Shown: positions 45,158 through 57,069 of the stretch, piece after piece
Layout: each line of letters starts with the position of its first letter
How positions within the stretch are numbered: the first letter of the stretch is position 1
Translations under genes and position numbers: made by a program
From: Datisca glomerata
Lineage: Eukaryota > Streptophyta > Magnoliopsida > Cucurbitales > Datiscaceae
Length of the DNA stretch: 64,000 nt
Assembly (NCBI GenBank): GCA_003255025.1
Contig: QANY01009317.1
Span: 727,001-791,000, forward strand
Direction of reading: 5' to 3'
Notes under the pieces: model-generated
The model's database searches: none
Told to the model about the DNA's origin: nothing
What the model saw: only the letters and a program-made list of their open reading frames with translations

Positions 45158-46344
45158 CTATAATGGATTATGAATCACCATTAAACAAAATTGAAAAAAA
45201 AAATTGCAACAGCCTCTATTTCTATTGTAGCCTCTAAGTAAATGTTTATTTACTCTACAATATTTTCATAAACACGCAAGCACGTGCATCTTCCCATGAA
45301 TATGAGCATGAAACAGCATAACCTACCACCAACTTGGAATAGCCTCAGTAGCGTTTGGTTGTTCCATTGGATCAGGTGGTGCAGGGTTTCTGCAAGTCTC
45401 TGCAGCACAAAACCTATAGCCTCGGGTGTACAAAATGATGCCCATCAAAAATTTTCAAAATCAGTAAACGAGACGATTTGATAAAAAAACTTTAGAACTC
45501 TTAAACAAACTGCAGTATATCATTTATGTATTATACTTAACTGAAGTCCTTAATCACAAATAGATGGAAAACCTAGAAGAAGAAATTCATTGTCGACGGG
45601 ATTCTTTCAGGAAAAAAAATAACTTCTTCCTGTTGATTCAGGAAAAGAAATCCACAAATGAATCCAGGAAAGTAAAATACTTTGCAACAGAGAAACCTCA
45701 CAGTTGATTCCGGAAAAGAAATCCACAAATGCTCTCTAAATTTCCCAACCCCAAAAATTTGAGAGAGAATGTGTGTGTGAGTTTGAGACCTCAGGAATTT
45801 GAGATAAAGAGAGATCAAGAAGAGAAGAGAGGAGAAAGAGAACAAAACATAGGTTCTCTAATATCCATTCTCTTTGCAAAATAGAGGCTGCATACACAAA
45901 TAGAAAATACATTGTAAACAGTAGAACCTCATCATCGAACCCCACCGTCGAAGCTCACCTGGTGCGTTGTCTTCTCTTCCAAATCGCCACTGGCCGTTGT
46001 CAAAGAAAAAATACATTGTGAAGAGTAAAACTAGGGTTTAGGATGGATTAAATAAGATGGTACTTCCATAAATAAAATGAACTTTGGATAATTAGTTAAT
46101 TTCTTTATACTATAGAACTAGAACATGTTTTTTTTCCACTATCATTATAAGAAGTTATAATGATAGCCCAAAAATTAACTGTCATATTAGAGTATACATT
46201 GACGACAATTAATTTTTTAGCTGTTATCTTACTCAAATTACCCAACCCTACACTATTTTATTTTCATTTGACAAGAAAGTTGTCATTGTATCATACATAC
46301 GCTTGTCATCTGGTACTCTGACGCCTGTCATCTGGTCTCTGACG
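45158..46344. other. unassigned region with weak exon-like pieces
   Basis: A minus-strand block at 45324-45398, preceded by a TTTTGTGCTGCAG acceptor, reads [20 protein letters not shown] and a stop, and looks like a last exon. A GCACCAG-GTGAGC donor occurs near 45958 on the same strand. A 27-bp segment (GATTC-GGAAAAGAAATCCACAAATG) occurs twice (near 45636 and 45710). No family was recognised. Confidence 0.3.
46139..46166. repeat. perfect 12-bp inverted repeat (hairpin)
   Basis: CTATCATTATAA, four-base loop GAAG, TTATAATGATAG. It could be one end or the centre of a small MITE; no partner end was identified. Confidence 0.85.
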
Positions 46345-47711
46345 CTAGCTGCAGTCAGGTACTCTGACGCTAACTGCCACCCGTCGCTCATCAAGAGAAC
46401 AAATATCATTGAAGTCGCCACCAACTAACCAAGGAGCAAAAGGAATAGAAGCTATGGGGTCCGCAATATTAAACATATCAGGCCAAAGATCATCACGAAG
46501 AGCAGGAAAGGGGGAAGCATAGATACAAGTCAAGAAGAAACTATCACCAGAAACAAGAGAGATTAATTCATATGCAAAAGTTGAGAAGAGGCACAAATAA
46601 CATGAGCATAGAGAATATCAGCTTTCCAAAGAACCCAAATACCACTAGAGAAACCACATGCATCAACCCGGACATTACCACTGAAACGGAGATTGCAAAT
46701 AACAGCATCCGGCTTTTCATCACACATTTTAGTCTCGACGAAAACAACCAGAGAAGGATCATGACGGGAACAAAAAAAAAATATCTTCGAAAAGAGGAGT
46801 TGCCAGCTCCTTTAACATTCCAGAAGATAAAATTTAGCTGATGATTACAATCCATAAAAAACCCGAGATCAAAGAGAGAGGGACTAGTAGATCCCTTTGG
46901 GCCTCTATCATGGTCCAGATTAGACCGTGTTCAAACATGGGATTGAGGAAGAGGAGGCCGTTGTGGAGGGGCAGAGGATCAACTTACAGGCTCTTGGGCG
47001 CCCGCTTTAACTTTCTTTGTGATATTGGGCTTGTTACTTGGTCCCGATCCAGTGGCTTTATTGGAGATGACCGACAAGGGAGAGCGAGAACTTGTATCTT
47101 TGCCATTAATAATAGCAGGCCCTGAAGATTGGGCCAAGTTTTCCTGACCCGTAATAACTGTTTTTGTCTGAACCGGTCATTTGAGTCACGGTTCAATTAG
47201 TCCATTGCTCACATTCGAATTTCCAAGGGAGGAATTATCTTTCTTGCGCGTGACTGACGGAGTGCTGATGATGCACTTTCCATGTAAGGACGTGCGAGAC
47301 TCAGCAACAGAAACAGATCTCCCAACTGATATGGAAATATTTGGTTCGACTAAATCCTCTTTAATATAGTAAAGAGTAGAGCCCAGCCAAATTTTTGGTA
47401 AAAGTGGCTTTTTAGATCGATTTCAACGCCAATACGGCAAAACTTGCCTCGAGACATTTTCGATGACCTTGAATCAACTTTGATAAATTTACCAATAAAA
47501 TCACCAATCGTTTTAAGCTTAGCAAGACCTCCATAGAGCTCAAGAGGCAATTCAGGAATGTGGATCCAAGCTACAGTGGATGTAATCGAAGCTCATGATA
47601 CTCAGAATTCAGAAATTCATCTTCTCACGGTTAAATATTTTTTATTAATGAATAGTCCATGGACCACCGCTAAGAATAAAATCAGAATCTAATCGTTTTG
47701 GAAGCTTGACC
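46345..47711 (-). pseudogene. LINE (L1-type) ORF1 C-terminal part and ORF2 endonuclease
   Basis: Read on minus: ORF1 carries SGGPWTI near 47680, then PELPLELYGGLAKLKTIG and VDSRSSKMSRGKFCRIGVEI (DUF4283-type, 47440-47540), and a Ser/Lys-rich tail. ORF2 starts at 46855 with LNFIFWNVKGAGN (endonuclease start). In 46345-46560 it reads FFLTCIYASP and PWLVGGDFNDICSLDERR, the AP-endonuclease core with its GDFN motif. RT is absent because the element is cut at about 46345. The 5' part of ORF1 continues beyond the copia insertion at 52583-52745. Stops are present. Confidence 0.85.
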
Positions 47712-47893
47712 TGTTAGCGTGAGTTGTCAGTTAGCAAGATTATAGGGATGTTCTTTTTTAAAACCCCTGTTTCAAGGGACAGTTATGCAAGCTATAACCG
47801 CTGTATAACTTCCAATTATCTTCTATATATGTAGATTTTCCATCTCTGTAAAAAATACAATGAAGGAATATAAAGATTTACCAAAAGTTGTCA
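47712..47893 (+). repeat. copia 5' LTR (182 bp)
   Basis: TGTTAGCGTG...GTTGTCA. A CTTCTATATATG TATA-like box is near 47820-47831. Confidence 0.95.
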
Positions 47894-47905
47894 TGGTATC
47901 AGAGC
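47894..47905 (+). other. copia primer-binding site
   Basis: TGGTATCAGAGC, an exact initiator-Met tRNA primer site, immediately after the LTR. Confidence 0.95.
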
Positions 47906-47983
47906 AAGATCGATCCACGGCTCTCTGTTATCCTTAGAGTTTGATCAATTGTGTTTTCAATTGGTTTCTTCTCATCGACGTAA

Positions 47984-50900
47984 ATGGAGGATACCAGTGC
48001 ATTCAACAACTCTGGTGGACTCCAAACCAACACCATCCTCACAGAACTAACTACCCGAATGACAGAAGCTTTTACCAAAGCTCAGACCCCGCCGCAGACC
48101 ACCGAGAATTCCGCTGCACCGATTGGCATCAAGTTGGACGGCACCAACTATGCTCTCTGGTCCCAAGTTGTCGAGATGTACATCTCTGGCAAAGACAAGT
48201 TGGGATATATCAATGGAGACTTTCCTGAACCCCATTCAACATATGCATCCTTCCGGAAATGGCGTACAGACAACGCCATTGTCAAAGGCTGGTTGATTAA
48301 TTCTATGGACCCTTCGTTGATTGGGAATTTCATTAGGTTTCCTACGGCAAAGCAAGTCTGGGACTCCATTGCGACTACATACTTTGATGGCAGTGATACT
48401 TCGCAAGTCTATGACCTCTGACGTCGTGTAACCCGTCTGCGACAAGCTGGAGGTTCTCTTGAAAAATATTACAACGATCTCCAAGGTTTGTGGCGTGAGA
48501 TCGATTTCCGTCGTCCAAATACGATGGAATGTCCTACCGATATTGAAAACTATAACCATCTTCTGCAGGAAGACCAAGTGTATGTCTTCTTAGATGGGCT
48601 TGACGATCGACTGGACAAGATTCGGGGTGACGTGTTGCAGATGCGTCCATTTCCTACCATCGAAGAAGCTTACACCCACGTTCGCCGAAAAGCAATCCGG
48701 CAAACTGTTATGATCACTGGCGGAACCAATGATACCCCAGGAGCAGTTTTGGCTTCTAAGGGTCTCAAAGCGGGAAAGTCAGCCTCTTCCTCTATCGGAT
48801 TTCTTTCACTGAACAGTGAGAAATTCGGGGCATCCTCTAAGCCACAAACGCAATCTGATGGCACCAAGTGTACTCACTGTGGAAATATGAAGCATACCCG
48901 TGAGACTTGTTTCAAACTACACGGGTATCCCGACTGGTGGAACGAACTTCAGGCTCGAAAACGCCGTAACAACACGGGAACTGATGGAGGGACAGGGAAG
49001 GCTGTCATAGCTACTGCAGAGTCATCTCTTTCCCTTACACCACCTGTCGAACCTTCCCAGGGAGTGTTATCTCTTTCGGATTCAGGTAATTCTGGTGTTG
49101 CTTTATTTAATTCTCATCGAGATGTTGACAGTGGTACTTGGATACTTGACTCTGGGGCTACCGATCACATGACGTTTGACGCTAACGATTTCTTGCACAC
49201 TTCTCCACCGCAACGCACTAGCATTGCAAATGCCAATGGAATTGTTTCTTCGGTCACTGGGGCTGGCACTGTGACTCTGTCACCTTCTCTCACATTATCT
49301 AATACGTTATTGGTTCCCTCCCTGTCTCATAAGTTACTCTCCGTCAGCCAAGTAACAACATACTTAAATTGTATTGTGCTCATTTATCCTACCTTTTGTC
49401 TTCTTCAGGATATTCTCAGCAAGGAGATTATTGGGCGTGGTACTAAGAGGGGGGATTATACTGCATGGATGATTTCAGTATGGGCCGAGCACATCATATG
49501 CATCATCCGAATGGTACCAAGGAAAGACAGATTTGGCTTTTACATCGTCGGTTGGGACATCCATCCTTTGGTTATATGCAACATTTGTTTCCTGACATGT
49601 TTTCACATATATCGACTGTTGACTTTAAATGTGATACTTGCATCCTTGCTAAAAGTCATCGAGTTACTTATCCATTAAGTATGAATAAAAGTGAGGTTCT
49701 GTTTGCTTTAATTCATTCTGATGTATGGAGCCCCTCTCATGTTTCTACTGCATCTGGTAATCGCTGGTTTGTCATATTTGTTGATGATTGTACTCGCATG
49801 ACTTGGTTATACCTGTTGAAACATAAAGATGAAGTATTGAGTGTGTTCAAATCATTTCATGCAATGGTTCAAACTCAATTTTCAGCTAAGTCACAGACTC
49901 TCCGATCTGATAATGGTGGTGAATATGTTAACCGGGGTTTTCATGATTATTTCCAACTCCATGGAGTTCTTCATGAAACCTCTTGCCCGCAGACTCCTCA
50001 GCAAAATGGTGTTGCTGAGCGGAAAAATCGACATATCCTTGAAACTGCTCGTGCTATCTTACTTGGAGCTCATGTACCTAAACGACACTGGGGTGATACT
50101 GTTGCTACAGCCGTGCACCTCCTTAACCGTATGCCATCCAAAGTCTTAGGTTTTAAGACACCCTTACAGGCCCTTTCGACTTATGTGTCCTTACCAACAG
50201 TGTTGATGATTCCTCCCCGGATCTTTGGATGTGTAGCCTTTTTACATCTCCATAAGAACCAACGCACTAAACTTGATCCATGTGTTGTTCGGTGTATTTT
50301 TTTGGGGTATGCATTACATCAAAAAGGGTACCGTTGCTATGATCCGACCACCAAGCGCACCTATGTAACTATGGATGTCACCTTTTTAGAATCTGACACA
50401 TTCTACTCTCCCTCGGAATCCCACTCTTCTCCTCAGGGGGAGATCCAAGATGAAGAGCAGAATTGGGTTAAGATTTTACTGGCAAGGGTTCAATGACACA
50501 GATATGGTGGTTGATGAAACTCCGAATGCATCTCCAGAGGATGACATAACTCTAAGAGCAACATCTACACCACCTGAAGCTGAACCAGAATCCCCCCACT
50601 CCTTCGTACCTGACGAGCCATCTCCTGAGAATATCCCTGAGGTAAACTCTCCCATTGCATCTCCAATTAATAATGATATGGATACTTCTGCTGGCTATAT
50701 CTTACCTTTCAGGGATAATCGTGGAAAGCCACCAAATAGGTACTCTCCAGAATTTAAGGAACGAAGATCAAAGTATCCAATTGCCAACTATGTATCCACA
50801 AAGAGACTATCTGAACCCCTCAAAACATTTGCGAATGAACTTTCGTCATGCCATGTTCCCACTAGTGTTCAGGAAGCTCTAACAGATCCTAAGTGGACCC

Positions 50901-52373
50901 AGGCTATAAAGGAAGAAATGGAGGCATTACTGAAAAATAAAACATGGGCTCTTGTTCCATTGCCTGAAGGGAAAAAGACGGTGGGATGCAAATGGGTGTT
51001 CTCCATCAAACACAAGGCAGATGGATCGATTGAACGGTATAAGGCAAGGTTGGTGGCAAAGGGTTATACGCAGACATATGGTGTAGACTATCAGGAAACT
51101 TTCTCACCAGTGGCCAAGTTGAATACAGTTAGAGTCTTGCTATCTCTAGCAGCAAATCTTGACTGGCCACTACACCAGTTTGATGTAAAGAACGCATTCC
51201 TTCATGGTGATCTTGAGGAGGAGGTGTATATGGATATTCCACCAGGCTACACAGAAACCTTAAAGACTGGGGCTGTGTGCAAATTACAACGAGCATTGTA
51301 TGGACTGAAGCAATCACCTCGAGCATGGTTTGGGCGATTTAGCTTGGCAATGAAGAAATATGGCTTTCAACAAAGCAATTTAGACCATACGCTCTTCCTA
51401 AAGCATCACCTGGGCAAGGTAACAGCGTTGATAATCTATGTAGATGACATGATTATTACAGGGGATGATCGAGAATAAATTTTGAGACTCTAGAAGCAAT
51501 TGGCAACTGAATTTGAGATGAAAAATTTGGGAGGACTTAAATATTTTCTGGGAATTGAAGTGGCTAGGTCAAAGCAAGGTATATTTCTCTCCCAACGAAA
51601 ATATATACTGGATCTATTATCTGATGTGGGATTACTGGAGTGTAAGCCTGCAGACACATCAATAGTTCAAAACCATAGACTTGGAGAATATCCGAACCAA
51701 GTGCCAACAGACAAAGAAACGTACCAGAGGTTGGTTGGGAAACTTATTTATCTCTCACATACTCGCCCAGATATTGCTTATGTTGTAAGCGTAGTAAGTC
51801 AGTTCATGCATTGTCCTAGTGAGGATCACATGGATGCAGTGATCAGGATTCTTCGATACTTAAAATCATCTCCTGGAAAAGGACTTATGTTTTCAAAGAA
51901 TAACCATCTAAGAGTTGAAGGATATACTGATGCAGATTGGGCAGGGAATATCTTGGATAGAAAATCCACTTCAGGTTACTTCATGTTTGTTGGCGGAAAT
52001 CTGGTTACATGGAGAAGTAAGAAACAAAAAGTAGTGGCATTATCAAGTGTTGAAGCCGAGTTCCGTGGAGTGGCTAAGGGTCTTTGTGAGCTCTTCTGGC
52101 TAAGGAGACTATTGACGGAAATTGGCTTTGCTCCTAGCTCCGAGATGGCTCTGTTCTGTGACAATAAGGCAGCTATTGATATTTCTCACAACCCTGTCCA
52201 GCATGATCGCACAAAACATGTGGAGGTAGATCGACATTTCATCAAACAAAACCTTGAAGACAAGATAATTCATTTTCCTTTCGTGAAGTCTGAAGACTAG
52301 TTAGCGGATATACTTACAAAGGCAGTATGCAGCAAGAACTTCTACAACTCTTTTGACAAGTTGGGCATAAGAG
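47984..52373 (+). pseudogene. copia gag-pol polyprotein with a few inactivating changes
   Basis: Domains in order: UBN2-type gag (NYALWSQVVEMYI near 48146), CCHC knuckle (CTHCGNMKHTRETC, 48869-48910), protease WILDSGATDHMT (near 49138), gag-pre-integrase RRLGHPSF (near 49545), integrase core (LIHSDVW near 49712; SDNGGEY near 49906; PQQNGVAERKNR near 49996), RT (GCKWVFSIKHKADG near 50987, YVDDMIITG near 51440) and RNase H (GYTDADWAG near 51922, SSVEAEF, FCDNKAA near 52155). Breaks: stop at 48419, a shift at a G-run near 49449, a shift near 50460-50490, stop at 51476 and stop at 52298. Catalytic residues otherwise look intact. Confidence 0.93.
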
Positions 52374-52390
52374 ATTTGTATGCACCAACT

Positions 52391-52400
52391 TGAGGGGGAG
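52391..52400 (+). other. copia polypurine tract
   Basis: TGAGGGGGAG directly before the 3' LTR. Confidence 0.85.
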
Positions 52401-52582
52401 TGTTGGCGTGAGTTGTCAGTTAGCAAGATTATAGGGATGTTCTTTTTTGAATCCCCTATTTCAAGGGACAGTTATGCAAACTATAACCGCTGTATAACTT
52501 CTAATTATCTTCTATATATATAAATTTTTCATCTCTGTAAAAAATACAATGAAGGAATATAAAGATTTACCAAAAGTTGTCA
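52401..52582 (+). repeat. copia 3' LTR (182 bp)
   Basis: TGTTGGCGTG...GTTGTCA; the nine differences from the 5' LTR are eight transitions and one transversion by my count. Confidence 0.95.
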
Positions 52583-52745
52583 TGACCAAAAGAAACCGGA
52601 ACCCAAATCTACCAATTCAAACGTACCTTCAAGACTCCACAAAGTCTTAAATTTATGGCTTAGGGTCTTATAACGAATAGAGAAGAAAGAAGAAGGAGAA
52701 TGAGAGAAGAAAGGATTTTGGGAGAGAATCATCCGCTCATGCGCG
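52583..52745 (-). pseudogene. LINE ORF1, 5' part beyond the copia insertion
   Basis: On minus it reads LEGTFELVDLGSGFFLV and then resumes at 47706 with PKRLDSDFILSGGPWTI, the DUF4283 region of plant L1 ORF1. Both sides share TGACC as the copia target duplication. The upstream limit is approximate. Confidence 0.8.
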
Positions 52746-53560
52746 TTCTTTAGCCATAGTTTGAAATTTTTTATGTAATGCTAAAACAAGTAGATATAAA
52801 ACAAAACATCCTTTCGTTGTCTATTAACATTGAAAGGGTAATAATATTTTCTAGGGTTAAAATCAATAATACCCTCTCAACTTTGATCACTCAAAATCAA
52901 AAAGACCCCATCGCTATAATATCCATCAACTATACTGCTTAACTAATTTCAACATTAATCTATCACACCCTCTCTGTCCATTTTGACGTTAACATTCTGT
53001 TAAATCGATTCCGTTCAGTGCACGTACGTCGCAACATATCCTTCTATTGAGAGAGCATGAGCTGGGAAAGCCAAAATTGAGAAAGAAAAGGTAAAGATGG
53101 CTCGCGGGACAGAATCGTGAGGTCTGATTTTTGAATTTTGGAAAACAAAACAAGTTTGACTTGCGGGCTTGTTTTCAAATTTGGAGCATGGGTGTCCGGA
53201 ATTTAACTTTACAATTCGTCATTAGAGCTTGCGGAGGATAATTTGAGGATGAAGGCGGTCACCGGGCTGTAACACTAAAATAGACAAAAGGGTATTATTA
53301 TTATTATTATTATATAAAAAATAAGTTGTTAATTTATCTATGACGAATCCTTTTATCTAAATCGTGATCAGACTATAGCGTGGGCGAAACTGTGATTCTT
53401 TTTTATTGGTGTAAAAATTGATATCCAACCGATTTAATTGAATCAAATTAAATTAAAAATATTTAATTTTGTTAGATTCAGTATTTTTGTTAAATCATTC
53501 TGAAGAATTTAAAATAATCATATATATATACACACACTTTATTATTATCCCTAACATTCT
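52746..53560. other. intergenic region with (TAT)n microsatellite
   Basis: Non-coding. A TTATTATTATTA microsatellite lies near 53296-53320. A segment near 52776-52830 (TAATGCTAAAACAAG...ACAAAACAxCCT...TTCGTTGTCTAT) resembles 57437-57495 beyond GDSL-2, so a short repeat is shared between the two places. Confidence 0.5.
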
Positions 53561-54430
53561 CTCACATTTCTCTCAAATCAAAAGCTCCCCCACTCTCACT
53601 CGTCCCTTCCCCCTCTTTCACACGTTATTTCCTCCTCTCTCATAGAGTCATAGACTCATAGCAGCCTCCCTCCATCTCTCTTCAAACTTTCTAGTCTCTC
53701 CTTCCCCCTCTCTCTTGTCTTTGAAGTTTCAACACTCTCCTACCCCCTCAGATCTGCTCGAGTCGAGATGATACAGCACTAGAGCTCGAGGATGGTTTCA
53801 AATCCTCAGATCTGCTCGAGAATGACTTCAAACTCTCAGATCTGCTCGAGAAATCTCTCCCCTTCTCTCGAGAAGAGAGAATCTCCTTCTTCAGGTTCGC
53901 CTTCACGCAGCATCTCCATCTTCAGGTTCACCTCCCTTCTCCTGAATCAGAGTTCTGAGATCATAGATCTGGGTTCGTCTTCTCCTTCGTGTTATCTCTT
54001 CTCCTAAATCGTGAGTTCGTCTCTCTCCTACGTCTCCAAATCGTGGAATCACTTCTGAGTTCTGAGTTCGTCCTTCACTTATGAGTTCTGCGTCTCCTTT
54101 CCCTTTCGCGTCTCTGACTTGGGTTTTGGGTTTTTATCTAAAATTTGAGATAAAGGTAAGTTTCGAATCCCTATCTTAGGTCTGGTTTTTTGTCTGAAAT
54201 TTGAGGTTAGGGTTGAATCTGTTTAGGGATTAGTGAATATGATTCTATCTGAAATGCTCAGGTCATTGGGAGAGAAGGAAGAGAACGAGAAGTTTGTGCA
54301 GAGATGTTTGGATTTCTATGTTAATTCAAAGATCTGTTTGGTACAGGTACTGAAATTATGTATGAAATTTGTGATGTTATATGAAATTTGTACTCAAATT
54401 CTACATGAAATTTGCGATTCTATATGAAAT
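53560..54430 (+). other. pyrimidine-rich leader-like region with exon-like ORF
   Basis: A CT-rich stretch (53560-53770) precedes three copies of CAGATCTGCTCGAG (near 53752, 53807 and 53838), a GT-type donor (AAAGGTAAG, 54153) and a short frame at 54233-54350 reading SEMLRSLGEKEENEKFVQRC and ending before CAGGTACTG. It has the look of a gene's 5' end with two small exons, but I recognise no family and nothing convincing follows. Confidence 0.3.
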
Positions 54431-54445
54431 TTGAGAATCTATGTA
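54320..54445 (+). repeat. short imperfect repeats of TATATGAAATTTG
   Basis: About four variants of (T/C)ATATGAAATTTG in 100 bp, probably low-complexity expansion within an intron-like sequence. Confidence 0.6.
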
Positions 54446-54541
54446 GGGTTTTATGAAATTCACTGAACTTGTTGCTTGTTTCTGTCTACTATCGCTCTAT
54501 TTTTGTGAATTTTGGGTTGGGTTCTGTGAATCTGTATAGTA

Positions 54542-54710
54542 CAGGTTCGGCCTCCTCCTAACCGTAGAACCGAACCGAACCTTAAGTCACGATTTCAGTT
54601 TGGTTCGGTTCATATGATATTCACAATTCGGTATATGGCTGAACCGTGAGTTTCAGTTCGGTTTGATTTTTACCCAAATAACCGACCGAATCGAATCGTG
54701 AACACCCCTA
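54542..54710. mobile_element. hAT-like non-autonomous element or fragment, GGTTCGG-rich
   Basis: The right end, read inward on minus, is TAGGGGTGTTCACG, resembling hAT-type termini (T/CAGGGxTG). The interior is full of GGTTCGGTT / AACCGAACC motifs. The left end (CAGGTTCGG) is a poor match and no 8-bp target duplication was confirmed. Confidence 0.35.
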
Positions 54711-54977
54711 ATTCTTTCTTAATGAGTGCCAAAAATAAAGCTGGCAGTATTGGTGTTTATCGTAATTTACATATAATAAAGTAAGAATTAGGTTTAACAT
54801 GTTATAAAGAGAACAATAGAACTATGTTAAATTTAGTAAAAATCGAAACATGTAAACATTATTCATCATTTCATCACGGTACTACTTCATTGGTCGTGAA
54901 GAGTATTTTTTATCTTTATAAAGATGGTCATTACTGACTCCACGTGTCTCACGCTGCTCCAATTAATAAATAAGCCA

Positions 54978-57069
54978 TCATTTCTTTGCAAGTTCTACAA
55001 CATTAGGATCACATACTCCAGTCCCATTGAAACACTTCAATCCGACGGTCTTGCAAACAATCTGAGTTGTATGAGCCGAGTCAAAGAAGATGTACTCGTC
55101 CCTGTTTGGGCATGGTTCTGAGTGGAACACGCAACCACCAAATGCTGAAACTTGACAACATGGATGTCTTGTATCCTTTATCCCTGCAACATGCATTTTA
55201 CAACACTGCGTCAGATTTGGCGAGGAAATAAATATTCAGTACTAATGACAAATTAGATGAAATTTTAAGGAAGGATCAAAGTGGAACGATATTACAAACA
55301 GAAGGGTATAATTGTCTGAATATTAAATATATAGGAGTATCCAAAATAAGGAAATTAAAGTAAATAGGTTAATTTTATAATTGATTTGCAAATATACTAA
55401 TTTTGAAAATATTTTTAAATTTATTCGTGTGCTATTTAATGTAATCATATATGGTTGAGAAAAAAAAAATCTATCTATCATATCATCTCGATTTTAATAC
55501 ACGAGAGACTCATTTTATAAGAAGATAAGTAAATGATAGAAGATTACCGTATTTAGAGGGATTTACAAACATATCATATGTAACATCGTAGTTTTTTAGA
55601 AGAACGAAAGTTGCATTTGAAAGTTTAGAGTTCAACTCCTCGAGTTTTACTGTAAGCTTGTCATTGTATATACGTACAACAGCGTTTGCAACTTCAACAC
55701 AAGTCAAATTCTCCTTTTTAAGCATTATCGAACAGCCTAATGGGCCAATGTCATTTACTACAACTTTTCTAGCTCCCAACTTATACAATCTCTGCACCAA
55801 AAAATAAATTAAACGCGTTATGTTGTCTAATTCGTGATTTGAAAACATATTTTTCCTTCTGTTTTACAAGAAAAATGAGAATAACCTCTAGGCAGATTCC
55901 GAATTGAGTGACGAGTTGGTCGGCGAAAGGTATGGAAGCCTCGGGATTTAGTACTTGAATCTTGAAAGAGTTTAGAAAGTAATCATTTCCACCAATTCCA
56001 ATAAGGAAAATGGAATTGGACAAGTATTCTTCCGTCATTAAATCTTTTCTTAAGTAGTCGTTAATTGTGAGATTAAATTTCTGGACTTGCTCGCTCAAGC
56101 TCCACATCCTATTCTGCAATTCCAAATTAAATCAACCATTTAGTCACCAAATTAGACCACTAATGAAGGGGGGAATATTAAACATGATTATCTCTTAAAT
56201 GCCCTTATAGAAGAATCGCGAACTTCTAAAAGATTGAGTCAAAAATTAACATCGATTCTTACAAATTGTACTCCCGTTGAGTCGAGAATTCCACAACCGC
56301 GGCATGCGTAGTTAAACCCATCGATCTTATCTTTTGACGTTGAATTGTAACTAATGTACGCTGAAGGAGAACTTCCAAATCCGAGCCATTGAGCTAAATT
56401 AAATTCACCAATTTAGTAGGAGAACTTCCAGAAACTCAAAACAGGGCATCTCTTGTTTTGCTACATATGAGAGGATCCAGATCCTCTAATCTTCTCACTT
56501 GTGTAGCAAACTAGTTCATGATATTGATATTTTCTATGCTTCCTCATACATTAACTTTGAGAACAAAAGAGGTTCAAATAACAATGAAAAAGAAAAAAAA
56601 AACACTTTAGATTCTTTGTTATTCACGTGATTTGTGCATGATCCTCTTACACAAAAATGTCGATTTCTTTCTTCGAATGGTAAAAAACTCAAAAATGTTT
56701 TTCTCAGTTTCTCACAGAAGCAGTCAGCAAATGTTGAGTTTTCTCAGTGATATTAAAGGTTAGAGATTAGACTATTAAAAATAAAAAAATTCAAAGACTA
56801 ATCTGACAAACCTAGAACTTACCGAAGAAATCAGCACCGGTAAAGCCATTTGTGAGCCTCTCTGAAACTTTAGAGGGAAGATCTATACCATAAGGTAGAT
56901 TATCAATAGTGGAAGCAGAAACAATATTGCCTGGATCAAGTGTTGAGTCTCCAAACACATATAGTGCTGGAGCTAGCGTAAGTGCTGGAGCCGGCGTACA
57001 TGCTAAGGCTATCGAAAATGAGCCAAAGAAGAAACACACCAAAACACTAGGCATTGAGATCTTGTCCAT
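54978..57069 (-). CDS. GDSL esterase/lipase (GDSL-2), five exons, 351 aa
   Basis: Exons 56823-57069, 56263-56393, 55886-56113, 55548-55791 and 54978-55183 are in frame with GT-AG borders and the same phases (1,0,0,1) as GDSL-1. A signal peptide (about 1-23) is followed by a short Ala/Pro-rich insert (CTPAPALTLAPAL) before block I YVFGDS (Ser42). Block II is GFNYACRGCGILDSTG. Block III is GIGGNDY with Gly168, Asn169 and Asp170 intact, and block V is DSAH (Asp318, His321). All catalytic residues of an SGNH hydrolase are present, so this copy is expected to be an active, probably secreted acyl-ester hydrolase; substrate unknown. Its 5' flank shares about 380 bp with GDSL-1. Confidence 0.9.

Larger units (their letters stand above)
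47712..52582 (+). mobile_element. complete Ty1/copia retrotransposon
   Basis: 4871 bp, with 182-bp LTRs at both ends, perfect TGACC target duplications (47707-47711 and 52583-52587), a perfect TGGTATCAGAGC primer site and a polypurine tract. The LTRs differ at 9 of 182 positions (about 5 percent), mostly G-to-A and C-to-T, so insertion is old but much younger than the other retroelements here. The polyprotein covers gag to RNase H with a few stops and shifts. It sits inside LINE ORF1. Confidence 0.96.
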
